The notes: a model not told the origin generated them from the letters alone. 34,736 bases of DNA from Porphyromonadaceae bacterium UBA3318 (GCA_002361235.1 DESI01000073.1:1-34736); one strand, 5' to 3'; shown: positions 24,526 to 33,321, numbered from the stretch's first letter. A program made the numbers and translations.

Positions 24526-25124
24526 AGATATTCGCAGTGACATCGCCCGATGCCGGGCGGCAGGACGGCTCCCCCTTCGCCGGACTTGAAGCCGGGGAGC
24601 GTTACGAGATACCCGATTCGTCGCTGCTGCGCTCAGGACAGCCGTTTTTCGTGCCCGATTTCGCCGATGAGTTCCGGGCGTTTCCTTCGATAGTGTTCCG
24701 TCTGTCACGCCTGGGCAAAGGGATAGCGCCACGGTTCGCGACCCGTTATTACGACTCCGTCACGATGGGGTGCGCGGTCATCGCCACCGACCTGCTGCGT
24801 CAGCTTCGGACTCAGGGCAAGCCCTGGTGCCGCGCCGTGGCCTTCGACAAATGCTGCATGACAGGCAGATTCATACAGCCTGACGAAATGCCGGAATCCT
24901 GGAGCATTCAGTGCGGCGACTGTTCGCTTGTCTATCCTGTTGGAAACATAATGACCGGATTCGGCGACATCCTCGCCGACATCAGCCGCGACATTACCGT
25001 CAAGGAGGGCGATCTGATACTTGCCTCTTTATCTCCTGTGGGAATTCCGCTGAAGCAAGGCACAAGGCTCTCCGTCATAAACGAAGCGAACAATTATAAG
25101 ATACTTGACATCAGCATTCGATGA
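24522..25124 (+). CDS. Degenerate fumarylacetoacetate hydrolase-like protein, probable pseudoenzyme
   Basis: A 200-residue cytoplasmic protein that aligns by eye with the short FAH family of Bacteroidales: PFFVPDF, IVFRLSRLGKGI, RYYDSVTMG, KPWCRAVAFD, GDLILASLSPVGIPLKQG, LDISIR. Active family members carry an E-x-E pair just before IVxR and an Asp in GIDFTARD to bind the divalent metal. Here those positions read Phe54-Pro55-Ser56 and Ala85 (GCAVIATD). The N-terminal G-x-N-Y motif is also missing. All metal ligands therefore seem lost, so hydrolase activity is unlikely. A CGDC pair (131-134) and CC at 111-112 are extra cysteines. ATGA overlaps join it to rex (24522) and to the second C25 gene (25121). 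The comparison is from memory of the family. Confidence 0.7.
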   Translation: MKIFAVTSPDAGRQDGSPFAGLEAGERYEIPDSSLLRSGQPFFVPDFADEFRAFPSIVFRLSRLGKGIAPRFATRYYDSVTMGCAVIATDLLRQLRTQGKPWCRAVAFDKCCMTGRFIQPDEMPESWSIQCGDCSLVYPVGNIMTGFGDILADISRDITVKEGDLILASLSPVGIPLKQGTRLSVINEANNYKILDISIR

Positions 25125-28100
25125 AGTCCAAAATATATATTCTGCTCACACTGGCCGCAGCATTCATAGTCGCCGCATCATACGGAGGCAATTATGTGTT
25201 CAGCCCCTCGACCGTCCTGTCTTCGGGCAAATGGGTCAAGGTGGAGACTGCCGATGCGGGCATATACGAGCTGAGCTACGCGCGTCTGACCCAGATGGGA
25301 TTCCCCGATCCGGAGAAAGTGTCGGTATACGGCAGCGGCGGTGTCCAGCTGACGGACGCATTGGTCAGCGGTGGCAAGAACGCATTTGCCGACGACCTGC
25401 GGCAGGTGCCGGTGATACACCGCAACAACAAGCTCTACTTCTACGCACGCGGCTTGCGCGAGCCGAAGCTCGGAGCCGACGGATTCAGCGGCAATTCGCT
25501 CAACATATATTCCAACGTCGGTCATTATTTCCTGACCGACGGGGGCACCACCCGTTCGCTTGAAGCGCAGGGTGACGTAACCGACCTGAAACAGAATGCC
25601 GCGGACCGCTCCACCGGCTACGACTGGCGCATACGCGAAGCGGACAACATGCATGGCCTCGACAATTGCGGAAACGAATTCTGGGACTGCGTGCTGTCCT
25701 CAGGCAAATCCCTGTCATGGAATCTGCCGGTAAGCTATATGGCCGACAGGTCGGTATGCTCCACACTGTCAAGAATCGTACTGATCCGCAATGCCGCCGG
25801 CGCTTCCTATACTGTTTCGCTGAATGTAGGCAACAACAGCCACCGCGACACCTTCCGTGACAGCAGCGACAAGGAAGAAAAGGGACTGGCCAGGGAAATC
25901 CGGACCGCCTCGTTCACTCTGGCGAAATCCGACAATATAAAGATAGGGGCAACGGTGAATTCCACCAATACGAACCTGTATTTTGACTGGACATTGCTTA
26001 CATATACCAAGAATCTGGGCCAGGCCGGGTCGGAAATGGTGCAGGAACGCCTCGGGCTGCAGCCGTCGGGACAGACGGGCGGCAACGGATATGTCAGCAT
26101 ACCCGCAGGCTCGCTGGTGCTGGACGTGACGGATCCGCATAATCCCGCCCTGCTGCCGGGCGAGGGGAATAAAGCATATTTCCGCGAATCGGAATCCCAA
26201 AGGATACTTTTTGCCTTCAATCCGGCCCGGACACAGCTGCAGCCGCAGAATCCGGTGAATGTACCCAACCAGGACCTTCATGCCCTGCAACAGCAGCAAT
26301 ACGATTTCCTCATCGTGGCCGTGCCGGAGATGCTGGAATACGCCGAGCGGATAGCACAGCTGCACCGCGACCATGACAAGATCAACGTGGCCGTGGCCAC
26401 CACCGAACAGATATACAATGAATTCAGCAGCGGCACTCCGGATCCCGTGGCCGTGCGCATGATGGTCAAGATGCTGTACGAGTCCCACGGCAACGCACTC
26501 AAGAACGTGCTGCTTGTCGGCCCCATCAGCAGCGACACCCGGGGCATCAACCATTCCCAGCCGCACGCCTACCCCATAATCGGCATACAGGAAGGCGGGA
26601 TATTCTCGCAGCGCGAACCCGCCATAGTATTGGACTACTACGGCAACACGACCGACAATCTGTCGCTCACCGGTATGGACCGCATGACCGTGCAGACAGG
26701 CGTGGGCGCTCTGCCTGTCTACGGCAAAGCCGATGGCGAACGGGTTGTGTCCAAGATCAAGAGATACCTCACATATCTGGACAGCGACGACTTCGCATGG
26801 TATGTCAACGAGACCGTCTCGGCATCGTGCTCGGGCGACGACCATCTGCACGACGACCAGGCCGTGAAACTCGGCGAAAACCTGCAGACCGCCGTCAATG
26901 CGGCAAGCGGCGGCAGATTTCGTCACTCCAATTTCGCTCAGGAGTTCTTTTCTGAGGAAACCCAGAAATCCTATTATGGCAAAGTGCTGGAAAGCGGCAA
27001 GCTACTGTCCGTCTATGTAGGCCATGCCGGCGGATGGTCCATAAGATTCTTTCAAGCCCCGGACTTTGCCCGGCTGCGCAACAAACTGCCGTTCTTCATG
27101 ATGTTTGCGGGCTGCGACCTGACTGTCCCCGATTACGGCGACGTGGAGATGGGTCAGGAAGTGGTGACCCATTACAACAATGCCATGATCGGCTCACTCT
27201 GCTCTACCCGTACGGCATGGGCGTCGGGCAACTTCAACCTGGCCAAACTTTTCACAAACGCCTTTTTCAGGGACCGCAGCAACCGGCCATACACACAGTC
27301 GCGCACCATCGGCGAGGTGTATGCGCAGGCCAAATCCTCGATTACGGATTTCAACAAACTTGTATTCATATATATCGGCGATCCGGCCCTGACCGTCCCG
27401 TTCCCTCTCCGTGCGCTGGAATGCAAACTTACAGGCAATCTAACGTCGTACAGGGCCGGCGACGTATTGACCGTATCGGGGGCCATAGATGCCAAAGAGG
27501 GCGACGCTCCTTTCAACGGTCGTGCGGTGCTGAAAATCTGCGAGCCTACGCAGACCCGCACTTCACCTGCCGACTCAAAATACAAGATAAAATTCAGTGC
27601 GGACCTTATTTCTTCAGTGGCTGTCAATGTAAAGAACGGCAGGTTCACGGCAAAGATACCGTTGTCCAAGGACGTGGCACGTTTCGTATCATACCGCGAC
27701 ACCGTCACGAACCTGAACATGTACGTCGGGGCATACGATCCGTCGCAGCGCCTCTCGGCGTCATGTCTGGTCGCGGTGCCCATGATGAGGCATGACGAGG
27801 TCCGTACGGAGAAGCCGTCGGCCGACCATACCGACACCCGGGCTCCTGTCGTGACCGCACGATATGACGCGGCCACAATGTCGCTGGACATGACCGTTGC
27901 CGACAACGTGGCCGTCACTCCGGGAATCGGCACAGGCGCAGCCTTGACAATGCGCATTGACGACACCGAGGTATCGACCGGCCTCGTCGCGGACGATGAT
28001 ATATGCGGCACTACTGAATACCGGACCGCATACTTTGTAGGACACCTCAAGGACGGCGAACATACGCTGACCTATTCGGCGCGGGATATGGCAGGCAACG

Positions 28101-28399
28101 CCACCGCGACAAAGACGTTGAACTTTACCGTAAACCGTGATGCCGCCGGCATATCGCTTGCCGCCGAACGCTCGTACGGAATCGATTCGATGCGGTTTAT
28201 TCCAGGTTCCGGCCACACCGGGCTGCAGCTGATAGTGCTGAATGCCGAGGGCCGGATAGTAGACACAGTAGACAATGTGGACGGCCCCTTCGACTGGGAC
28301 CGCGCCGGACTGCCGAGCGGAACGTACACCGCCACGCTGCGTGCTCCCGACAACCGGACCATCCGGTCGAACAGCGTCACTTTCACTCTGATTGACTGA
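25121..28399 (+). CDS. PorU-like C25 peptidase, copy 2
   Basis: A 1092-residue paralogue of the upstream PorU, encoded immediately before porV. It has a signal peptide (to about residue 22) and the same N-terminal module (VLSSGKWVKVETADAGIYEL, VSVYGSGGVQ). The C25 domain carries NQDLHAL and IYNEFSSGTPD, then Ig-like repeats and a C-terminal strand module ending in SGTYTATLR. The catalytic pair is intact: His635 in VGHAGGW and Cys665 in FAGCDLT, 30 residues apart against 33 in copy 1. In Porphyromonas gingivalis porU sits beside porV, so this copy rather than copy 1 is the positional match. It may be a second sortase, a specialised partner or a protease of T9SS cargo. It overlaps the FAH-like gene by 4 bases. 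Confidence 0.85.
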   Translation: MKSKIYILLTLAAAFIVAASYGGNYVFSPSTVLSSGKWVKVETADAGIYELSYARLTQMGFPDPEKVSVYGSGGVQLTDALVSGGKNAFADDLRQVPVIHRNNKLYFYARGLREPKLGADGFSGNSLNIYSNVGHYFLTDGGTTRSLEAQGDVTDLKQNAADRSTGYDWRIREADNMHGLDNCGNEFWDCVLSSGKSLSWNLPVSYMADRSVCSTLSRIVLIRNAAGASYTVSLNVGNNSHRDTFRDSSDKEEKGLAREIRTASFTLAKSDNIKIGATVNSTNTNLYFDWTLLTYTKNLGQAGSEMVQERLGLQPSGQTGGNGYVSIPAGSLVLDVTDPHNPALLPGEGNKAYFRESESQRILFAFNPARTQLQPQNPVNVPNQDLHALQQQQYDFLIVAVPEMLEYAERIAQLHRDHDKINVAVATTEQIYNEFSSGTPDPVAVRMMVKMLYESHGNALKNVLLVGPISSDTRGINHSQPHAYPIIGIQEGGIFSQREPAIVLDYYGNTTDNLSLTGMDRMTVQTGVGALPVYGKADGERVVSKIKRYLTYLDSDDFAWYVNETVSASCSGDDHLHDDQAVKLGENLQTAVNAASGGRFRHSNFAQEFFSEETQKSYYGKVLESGKLLSVYVGHAGGWSIRFFQAPDFARLRNKLPFFMMFAGCDLTVPDYGDVEMGQEVVTHYNNAMIGSLCSTRTAWASGNFNLAKLFTNAFFRDRSNRPYTQSRTIGEVYAQAKSSITDFNKLVFIYIGDPALTVPFPLRALECKLTGNLTSYRAGDVLTVSGAIDAKEGDAPFNGRAVLKICEPTQTRTSPADSKYKIKFSADLISSVAVNVKNGRFTAKIPLSKDVARFVSYRDTVTNLNMYVGAYDPSQRLSASCLVAVPMMRHDEVRTEKPSADHTDTRAPVVTARYDAATMSLDMTVADNVAVTPGIGTGAALTMRIDDTEVSTGLVADDDICGTTEYRTAYFVGHLKDGEHTLTYSARDMAGNATATKTLNFTVNRDAAGISLAAERSYGIDSMRFIPGSGHTGLQLIVLNAEGRIVDTVDNVDGPFDWDRAGLPSGTYTATLRAPDNRTIRSNSVTFTLID

Positions 28400-28472
28400 T
28401 TTCTGAGCCGTATGGCCTCTGGGCCCGGACAGCGGGCAATATTGAAGCGCTTTTGAAGTTTATTAGAATACA

Positions 28473-29678
28473 ATGAAGATATTGAAGACATACATATTGA
28501 TGGCTCTCGGACTGGTGTCGGCCACGGCATACGCCGAAGACGACCTGAAGGGCGAGATGTTCAACCCGGTGAACACCGGTGTCACCACGCTGAGCATCGC
28601 CCCGGATGCCCGCGGCTCGTCGCTGGGAAACCTTGGCGCGGCCACCGACCCCGACATGAATTCCCAATACTGGAACTCGTCGAAATACGCATTTGCATAT
28701 TCCACCGGCGGACTCAGCCTCAGCTACACCCCGTGGCTGCGCAAGATTGTAAACGACATCTTCCTGGCCGACCTATCGGGATACTATAAGATCGGAAGCG
28801 GCGACAACCAGGCAATTTCGGCTTCGTTCCGCTATTTCAGCCTCGGCGAAGTCACCACCGGATACACCGAAGGCTCGGAGAACATCAACGCCCAGACCAT
28901 CCATCCGTACGAGATGGCCATCGACGTGGGCTACAGCCGTAAGCTGTCGTCCAAATTCTCGATGGGCGTGGTGCTGCGCTACATCCTGTCCGACCTCTCG
29001 TTCCAGGACACCCAGACCGGCGAGCAGAACCATGCCGCCTCCGCTTTCGCGGTCGATCTGAACGGATATTTCACGTCATACCCCATGATAGGCCGCAACG
29101 AGTGCCAGTTCTCCTGGGGATTCAACATCTCCAACGTCGGCACGAAGGTGAGCTATGACGGCGGCACCAACAACTACTTCCTGCCCACCAACCTGAAACT
29201 CGGCGCCAACTTCATGTTCCCTCTGGCCGACTATCATTCGCTGGCCATCGGTCTGGACCTGAACAAGCTGCTGGTACCCACCATGCCGCGCGTGGACCAG
29301 TACGAAAACATCGACGAATTCAACACCGCCTGGGACAAATGGAACTCCATGTCGCCCATCACCGGTATATTCAAGTCGTTCAGCGACGCACCCGGAGGCG
29401 CCAAGGAGGAACTGCAGGAAATCGGCGTTTCGGCCGGTATGGAGTATGTCTACAACCAGCAGTTCTTCGCCCGCCTGGGTTATAACTACGAACACCCCAA
29501 CAAGGGAGGCCGCAGCTATTTCGCGTTCGGCGCCGGTTTCTCGCTCAACGTGGTGCAGCTCGACGCATCGTATATGCTGGCCACGGCGCAGTCATCGCCT
29601 CTGGACCAGACACTGCGCTTCACGCTGACATTCGACATGGACGGTCTGCGCGACCTGATGGGCAAACGCAAGAGATAA
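28473..29678 (+). CDS. porV: T9SS outer-membrane protein PorV (LptO)
   Basis: PorV is a FadL-like outer-membrane barrel that collects T9SS cargo from the translocon by its C-terminal domain and delivers it to PorU in the attachment complex. The 401-residue protein has a signal peptide (cleavage after AYA, about residue 22). It has the diagnostic N-terminal segment TGVTTLSIAPDARGSSLGNLG, then YWNSSKYAF. Repeated amphipathic strands follow to a C-terminal LRFTLTFDMDGL. It begins 73 bases after the second C25 gene; no promoter was recognised in that gap, so read-through from the upstream run is likely. ispF follows after 2 bases. Confidence 0.93.
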   Translation: MKILKTYILMALGLVSATAYAEDDLKGEMFNPVNTGVTTLSIAPDARGSSLGNLGAATDPDMNSQYWNSSKYAFAYSTGGLSLSYTPWLRKIVNDIFLADLSGYYKIGSGDNQAISASFRYFSLGEVTTGYTEGSENINAQTIHPYEMAIDVGYSRKLSSKFSMGVVLRYILSDLSFQDTQTGEQNHAASAFAVDLNGYFTSYPMIGRNECQFSWGFNISNVGTKVSYDGGTNNYFLPTNLKLGANFMFPLADYHSLAIGLDLNKLLVPTMPRVDQYENIDEFNTAWDKWNSMSPITGIFKSFSDAPGGAKEELQEIGVSAGMEYVYNQQFFARLGYNYEHPNKGGRSYFAFGAGFSLNVVQLDASYMLATAQSSPLDQTLRFTLTFDMDGLRDLMGKRKR

Positions 29679-29680
29679 AT

Positions 29681-30157
29681 ATGTTCCGTATAGGTCAAGG
29701 ATATGATGTCCACCGCCTGGTGGAAGACAGGGAATTATGGCTGTGTGGCGTACGTGTGCCGCACAGTCTCGGTTTGTTGGGACATTCCGACGCCGACGTA
29801 GCCATCCACGCGCTGTGCGACGCCCTGCTCGGCGCTCTCGCGCTCGGCGACATAGGCAAACACTTCCCCGACAGCGACCCGCGTTATAAAGGCATTGACT
29901 CCAGAATTCTGTTGGAACACGTCATGGAGCTGGTGCGCGGTCATGGATACGAACCGGGCAATGCCGATATCACCATAGCGGCGCAGAAGCCCAAACTCGC
30001 ATCTTACATCCCCGAAATGCAACGTATGTTGGCCGACGTGATGCACGTTGACATTGACCGTGTTTCGGTGAAAGCCACCACCACCGAACGCCTTGGCTTC
30101 GAGGGTCGCGAGGAAGGCATTTCCGCCACGGCAGTGTGTCTGTTGCAAAAAGTGTGA
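29681..30157 (+). CDS. ispF: 2-C-methyl-D-erythritol 2,4-cyclodiphosphate synthase
   Basis: IspF makes the cyclodiphosphate intermediate of the MEP isoprenoid pathway, releasing CMP. The 158-residue protein has the zinc ligands Asp9 and His11 (GYDVH) and His43 after GHSDADV, spaced as in E. coli IspF. The segments LGDIGKHFPDSD and ATTTERLGFEGR also match the family. It is 2 bases after porV and 4 bases before the CvpA gene, so a housekeeping gene seems to ride on the T9SS transcript. Confidence 0.97.
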   Translation: MFRIGQGYDVHRLVEDRELWLCGVRVPHSLGLLGHSDADVAIHALCDALLGALALGDIGKHFPDSDPRYKGIDSRILLEHVMELVRGHGYEPGNADITIAAQKPKLASYIPEMQRMLADVMHVDIDRVSVKATTTERLGFEGREEGISATAVCLLQKV

Positions 30158-30161
30158 CCCT

Positions 30162-30716
30162 ATGTCTGCCTGGCTTCTATCATTGATAGCCATCGCCACG
30201 GTGGCGCTGTCGCTGGTGACGGGATTCCGCCGGGGTTTTGTCAGGCAGCTGCCACGGCTCGCCGGCCTGTTGTTCGGTATGGTATGCGCCCACATTTTCC
30301 GCGAGCCGCTGCAACAGCATCTGATGCAGATCTACCCATTTGAGCAGGGACGCGCCGAGACAGAATTCATTTACTCCACGCTGGCCTGCGCGCTCATCTT
30401 CATCATCGTCTACCCCGTATTCACATTTGCCACACGGGTGGTGTTCGCCGTTTTCAAAAAGGGAGAGCACAGCATAGCGGACTCCATCACGGGAGCTTTG
30501 TTATCGTTAGTGATATACATGACCTTTCTGTCGCTTGCCTTCAATCTGATAATCTGCATGCAACCCCGGTCCGAGTTATCCAAATCGATGCAGCATTCCG
30601 ACGCCAACATCATCAGCGAGGTCCTGCTTATCGCGCCCGCCCTGCTCGGCTCGCAGTCGCCCGACGACCTGGCCCACCTCCAGCAGCTCGACGACGCCCG
30701 CCGCATCTCCATCTGA
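30162..30716 (+). CDS. CvpA-family membrane protein
   Basis: A 184-residue inner-membrane protein with four predicted membrane segments (about 4-22, 30-46, 70-92, 107-130) and the CvpA-type N-terminus (ALSLVTGFRRGFVRQLPRLAGLLFG). CvpA is named for colicin V production, and recent work links it to envelope stress; its function in Bacteroidetes is not established. The start at 30162 lies 4 bases after ispF. It is the last gene of the co-directional run and converges on the methyltransferase gene with only 8 bases between stops, with no terminator visible. Confidence 0.87.
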   Translation: MSAWLLSLIAIATVALSLVTGFRRGFVRQLPRLAGLLFGMVCAHIFREPLQQHLMQIYPFEQGRAETEFIYSTLACALIFIIVYPVFTFATRVVFAVFKKGEHSIADSITGALLSLVIYMTFLSLAFNLIICMQPRSELSKSMQHSDANIISEVLLIAPALLGSQSPDDLAHLQQLDDARRISI

Positions 30717-30724
30717 CTCAGGCC

Positions 30725-32386
30725 TTAATCAAACAGGGACAGTTGATGATACACTCCATTGGCAAAACGTTGAGAGGCAATTTTAATTCCCTTATCTCTA
30801 CACAATTGTGTCAAATCAAGTCTCATTAAAAGGCTTTTAGTTATTACCCTTTTTGCATCTTTGAAAATCAATGACTGCAACAAAGACTGTATTTCGTCAC
30901 TATTTAGAACATCCAATATACATTGCGCTTCTTCCAAACTGTCAAAGTCAAGCTGATAACACGTATCATCTACCATAATCGGCTTTCCATTGACTTGTGA
31001 TACTAAAACGAACTTAATAGACTTATATAAAGCGGATATCACAATTTTATAGGGTTTGAAAGAATATTCACCTATACCAAAAATACTAAACTTATCCTTA
31101 CCTGTATATATACTGCTTTTTCTATTAGCAAACACATTTTCATGTTTAGTAAAATAGGAAAATGCAAGTGGATGAGAATATTTAAGTCTCGATGTATCTT
31201 CTCCGACTTTCCGTTGAGGTACTATTATAAATCTTCTCGGTTGATTTCCCTTTGGATTATTTACATCAGAACTTTTCAATAACGGGTATATCAGGTCTTC
31301 TTCTATGCAAACAGTTTCCCCTAAACCGTTTTTATATCCACCATCAGAAAGAGTAAGTTCTAAAATTGAGGCGCAATCATGTTTTATGCCCGAACGCCAG
31401 ACATAAGAAGATTTCTTATCATATTTAGAAACCGCATTATATAATTTTGTATCTGAGACAAAAGAGTCATTCACCCATCCATATTCCCGAATATGTGTAT
31501 TTGAATAAAAATCCTGGACATTGCAAACAAACGACGGTGAACAATCAAATTGTGCAAAAAAGCATGACGCATCCACTGATACATCAAACTCTCGAGACGC
31601 GTCTATCAACCTCTGTTCAATATTTCCGATACGCATCCTCTCGGTGCGCTGTTTCATCAGAATATTACGAATCACAGAGTTTTTGAGAAGGAACGAAATC
31701 CCTCCTCTATTAATTTGTGATAATTGCAATAAGCGTAAAGTAATGAACTCGCTGATATCAAAATTACTTTTACCCGTTATTGCATCAATACCCTTTAGTC
31801 CGTAATTATTACTCTTAAATGGGATATTATGAGAATCATTCTTTCCTTGAGTACTATTAGTTACCCAGGGAGGATTACCTATAACGGCCATATTCCACCC
31901 CAACAGATTGCTTTTCTCAATTATGGCTGCAAGACTAAACTCAAAAACGTCAGCGTTATAGATATAAATATCAGGATGAATCCGTAGTGGACAGTCTAAG
32001 GCATTCTGCAATATTTTCAGCTTTAACTCAGATGTATACTCGCGATTAATCTCTATAGCATGAATTTCTTTAATATCCTGAAACCTTTTCAACGCAGCAA
32101 ATACAAATGCTCCAAGTCCGCATGTAGGCTCTATCACAATATCAGGATTGCCATATTTGGATAGATGTATATTACAAATTTTTTCCGCCAACGATATAGG
32201 GGTCTGCCAATCACCATACGATATTCTATCTTCGCATACGACCGACATCTCTATTTCATGTGTAGAAATAAATTCATTTTTCTCGCCTTCTGACGAGAAA
32301 AAGTCAACGATTCCACTTAGCGACCTGATTATGGAATTGGCATCGGTATATGCCATATTACGGATGCGATGAATCAAATCTATCAT
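30725..32386 (-). CDS. Adenine-specific DNA methyltransferase (Type II R-M)
   Basis: A 553-residue N6-adenine methyltransferase. SAM-binding motif I is EPTCGLGAF (86-94), preceded by YGDWQTPISLA, the counterpart of the QFFTP entry motif. Catalytic motif IV is NPPW (171-174). The C-terminal half (about 270-553) probably holds the target-recognition domain. The order of motif I before motif IV, with recognition region last, fits a gamma-like arrangement. It overlaps the upstream endonuclease gene by ATGA (32383-32386) and should protect host DNA from that enzyme. The gene is strongly AT-rich against its GC-rich neighbours, a sign of horizontal transfer. The recognition sequence cannot be read from the protein. 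Confidence 0.88.
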   Translation of the reverse strand: MIDLIHRIRNMAYTDANSIIRSLSGIVDFFSSEGEKNEFISTHEIEMSVVCEDRISYGDWQTPISLAEKICNIHLSKYGNPDIVIEPTCGLGAFVFAALKRFQDIKEIHAIEINREYTSELKLKILQNALDCPLRIHPDIYIYNADVFEFSLAAIIEKSNLLGWNMAVIGNPPWVTNSTQGKNDSHNIPFKSNNYGLKGIDAITGKSNFDISEFITLRLLQLSQINRGGISFLLKNSVIRNILMKQRTERMRIGNIEQRLIDASREFDVSVDASCFFAQFDCSPSFVCNVQDFYSNTHIREYGWVNDSFVSDTKLYNAVSKYDKKSSYVWRSGIKHDCASILELTLSDGGYKNGLGETVCIEEDLIYPLLKSSDVNNPKGNQPRRFIIVPQRKVGEDTSRLKYSHPLAFSYFTKHENVFANRKSSIYTGKDKFSIFGIGEYSFKPYKIVISALYKSIKFVLVSQVNGKPIMVDDTCYQLDFDSLEEAQCILDVLNSDEIQSLLQSLIFKDAKRVITKSLLMRLDLTQLCRDKGIKIASQRFANGVYHQLSLFD

Positions 32387-33048
32387 TTTGCAAACCTGAT
32401 TATCTGTTCAATTCCATCTACTTTATCAGTCAAGGAAACTATTCTTCCATATTGAAGCCGCCACTGAAGTGCATTTGATATTGTCAAGTATCCTATTTGC
32501 GGAGGATTCTTCAAAATGTCCTCTGCCATATTATATAAAGTTACTTCATCACCAGGAATATTATGTTCCACCAAGAATGCAAAAATATCATCCTGATTAC
32601 CTTGATTAGATATTATTTTTTGCAGTCCGGTGGTAGTCTGAAAATCTGCCGTTCTATTTTTCTCTATAAAATTACATGATACAAAGTCCAACATTCCTTT
32701 CTTTTTCTTTGCATCATCCACTTTCTTATAGACAAAGACTAACAGATTGTATCCCAATCCGAATATTTTTTGCTTACTATCCCTGAATGGACAACTCGAC
32801 TGTGGCTGTTTTATAGATGTTACTTTAATATCAGTATTGACGGATGGCAAATCCAATCCATTCGCAGAATTACCTGCCGTTATTTCATAACGTTCTGCAA
32901 GGAAGCGTTGGAAAAGATGTTCAACAAATGTACCGACAGCCTTTCCATCAGTCACACCAAAAAGTTCACTTCTATAAATGCCTGAATTGAGTGAACAAAA
33001 CCGTTCTGCTTCAGTGATTAATGATTTAATGGTAAGCATTTCCTTCAT
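32383..33048 (-). CDS. Type II restriction endonuclease (PD-(D/E)xK)
   Basis: A 221-residue protein encoded immediately upstream of the methyltransferase. The probable nuclease core is Glu43 (GTFVEHLF), Asp66 (GLDLPSV) and Asp73-Ile-Lys75 (NTDIK), the PD-(D/E)xK pattern, followed by the family segment IKQPQSSCPF. A C-terminal part with LKNPPQIGYLTISNALQWRLQYG may be a small helical DNA-contacting domain. It shares the methyltransferase's AT-rich composition. Two starts are possible: ATG at 33048 or ATG at 33039. The promoter's -7 element ends at 33053, so 33048 would be leaderless. In this order the nuclease is translated first. Confidence 0.82.
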   Translation of the reverse strand: MKEMLTIKSLITEAERFCSLNSGIYRSELFGVTDGKAVGTFVEHLFQRFLAERYEITAGNSANGLDLPSVNTDIKVTSIKQPQSSCPFRDSKQKIFGLGYNLLVFVYKKVDDAKKKKGMLDFVSCNFIEKNRTADFQTTTGLQKIISNQGNQDDIFAFLVEHNIPGDEVTLYNMAEDILKNPPQIGYLTISNALQWRLQYGRIVSLTDKVDGIEQIIRFAK

Positions 33049-33052
33049 ATAG

Positions 33053-33083
33053 CAAATTTAATGATAATATTTTATATAACAAA
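33053..33083 (-). promoter_or_regulatory. Promoter of the restriction-modification operon
   Basis: On the minus strand, TTTG (33083-33080), 19 bases, then TAAATTTG (33060-33053) matches the Bacteroidetes consensus. Transcription would start at about 33048-33045, on top of the first ATG. No separate controller (C protein) gene is present. Confidence 0.75.
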
Positions 33084-33183
33084 ACATAGGCGCACTTTCA
33101 CAACGGAGCATTTCTGCTTATCTCATACATCGTTTTACAGCTTTTGCCTATATTCCTATGCTTACAAGGCGTTTTCTGTCCAA

Positions 33184-33220
33184 TAATAAAAAGGCTGCAA
33201 CTCAATGAGTTGACAGCCTT
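33184..33220 (-). terminator. Intrinsic terminator of tRNA-Leu
   Basis: Reading the minus strand, AAGGCTG-T-CAACTC-ATT-GAGTTG-CAGCCTT forms a 13-bp stem with a single bulged T and a 3-base loop. A T-rich tail follows (complement of the A-run at 33188-33192). It lies 6 bases past the mature 3' end of the tRNA. Confidence 0.9.
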
Positions 33221-33226
33221 ACCGTG

Positions 33227-33308
33227 TACCCTGAGCCGGGGTCGAACCGGCACGGATTGCTCCACTGGTGTTTGAGACCAGCGCGTCTACCGATTCCGCC
33301 ATCAGGGC
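33227..33308 (-). tRNA. tRNA-Leu (anticodon CAA)
   Basis: The minus strand from 33308 reads GCCCTGA for the 5' acceptor arm and pairs with TCAGGGT at 33234-33228, with a G-T wobble at the first pair; the discriminator base is A. The anticodon stem CTGGT/ACCAG encloses the loop CTCAAAC, giving anticodon CAA (leucine, UUG codon). A long variable arm (GGA-GCAA-TCC) marks a class II tRNA, and the T arm is GCCGG-TTCGACC-CCGGC. The CCA end is not encoded. It has its own promoter and terminator. Confidence 0.95.
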
Positions 33309-33321
33309 CCTTATCGGACTG

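Noticed and set aside
30717..33226. Integrative element with att repeats at tRNA-Leu
   Set aside because: No integrase and no repeated copy of the tRNA 3' end were found across the restriction-modification module, so a classical tRNA-targeted island is not supported.
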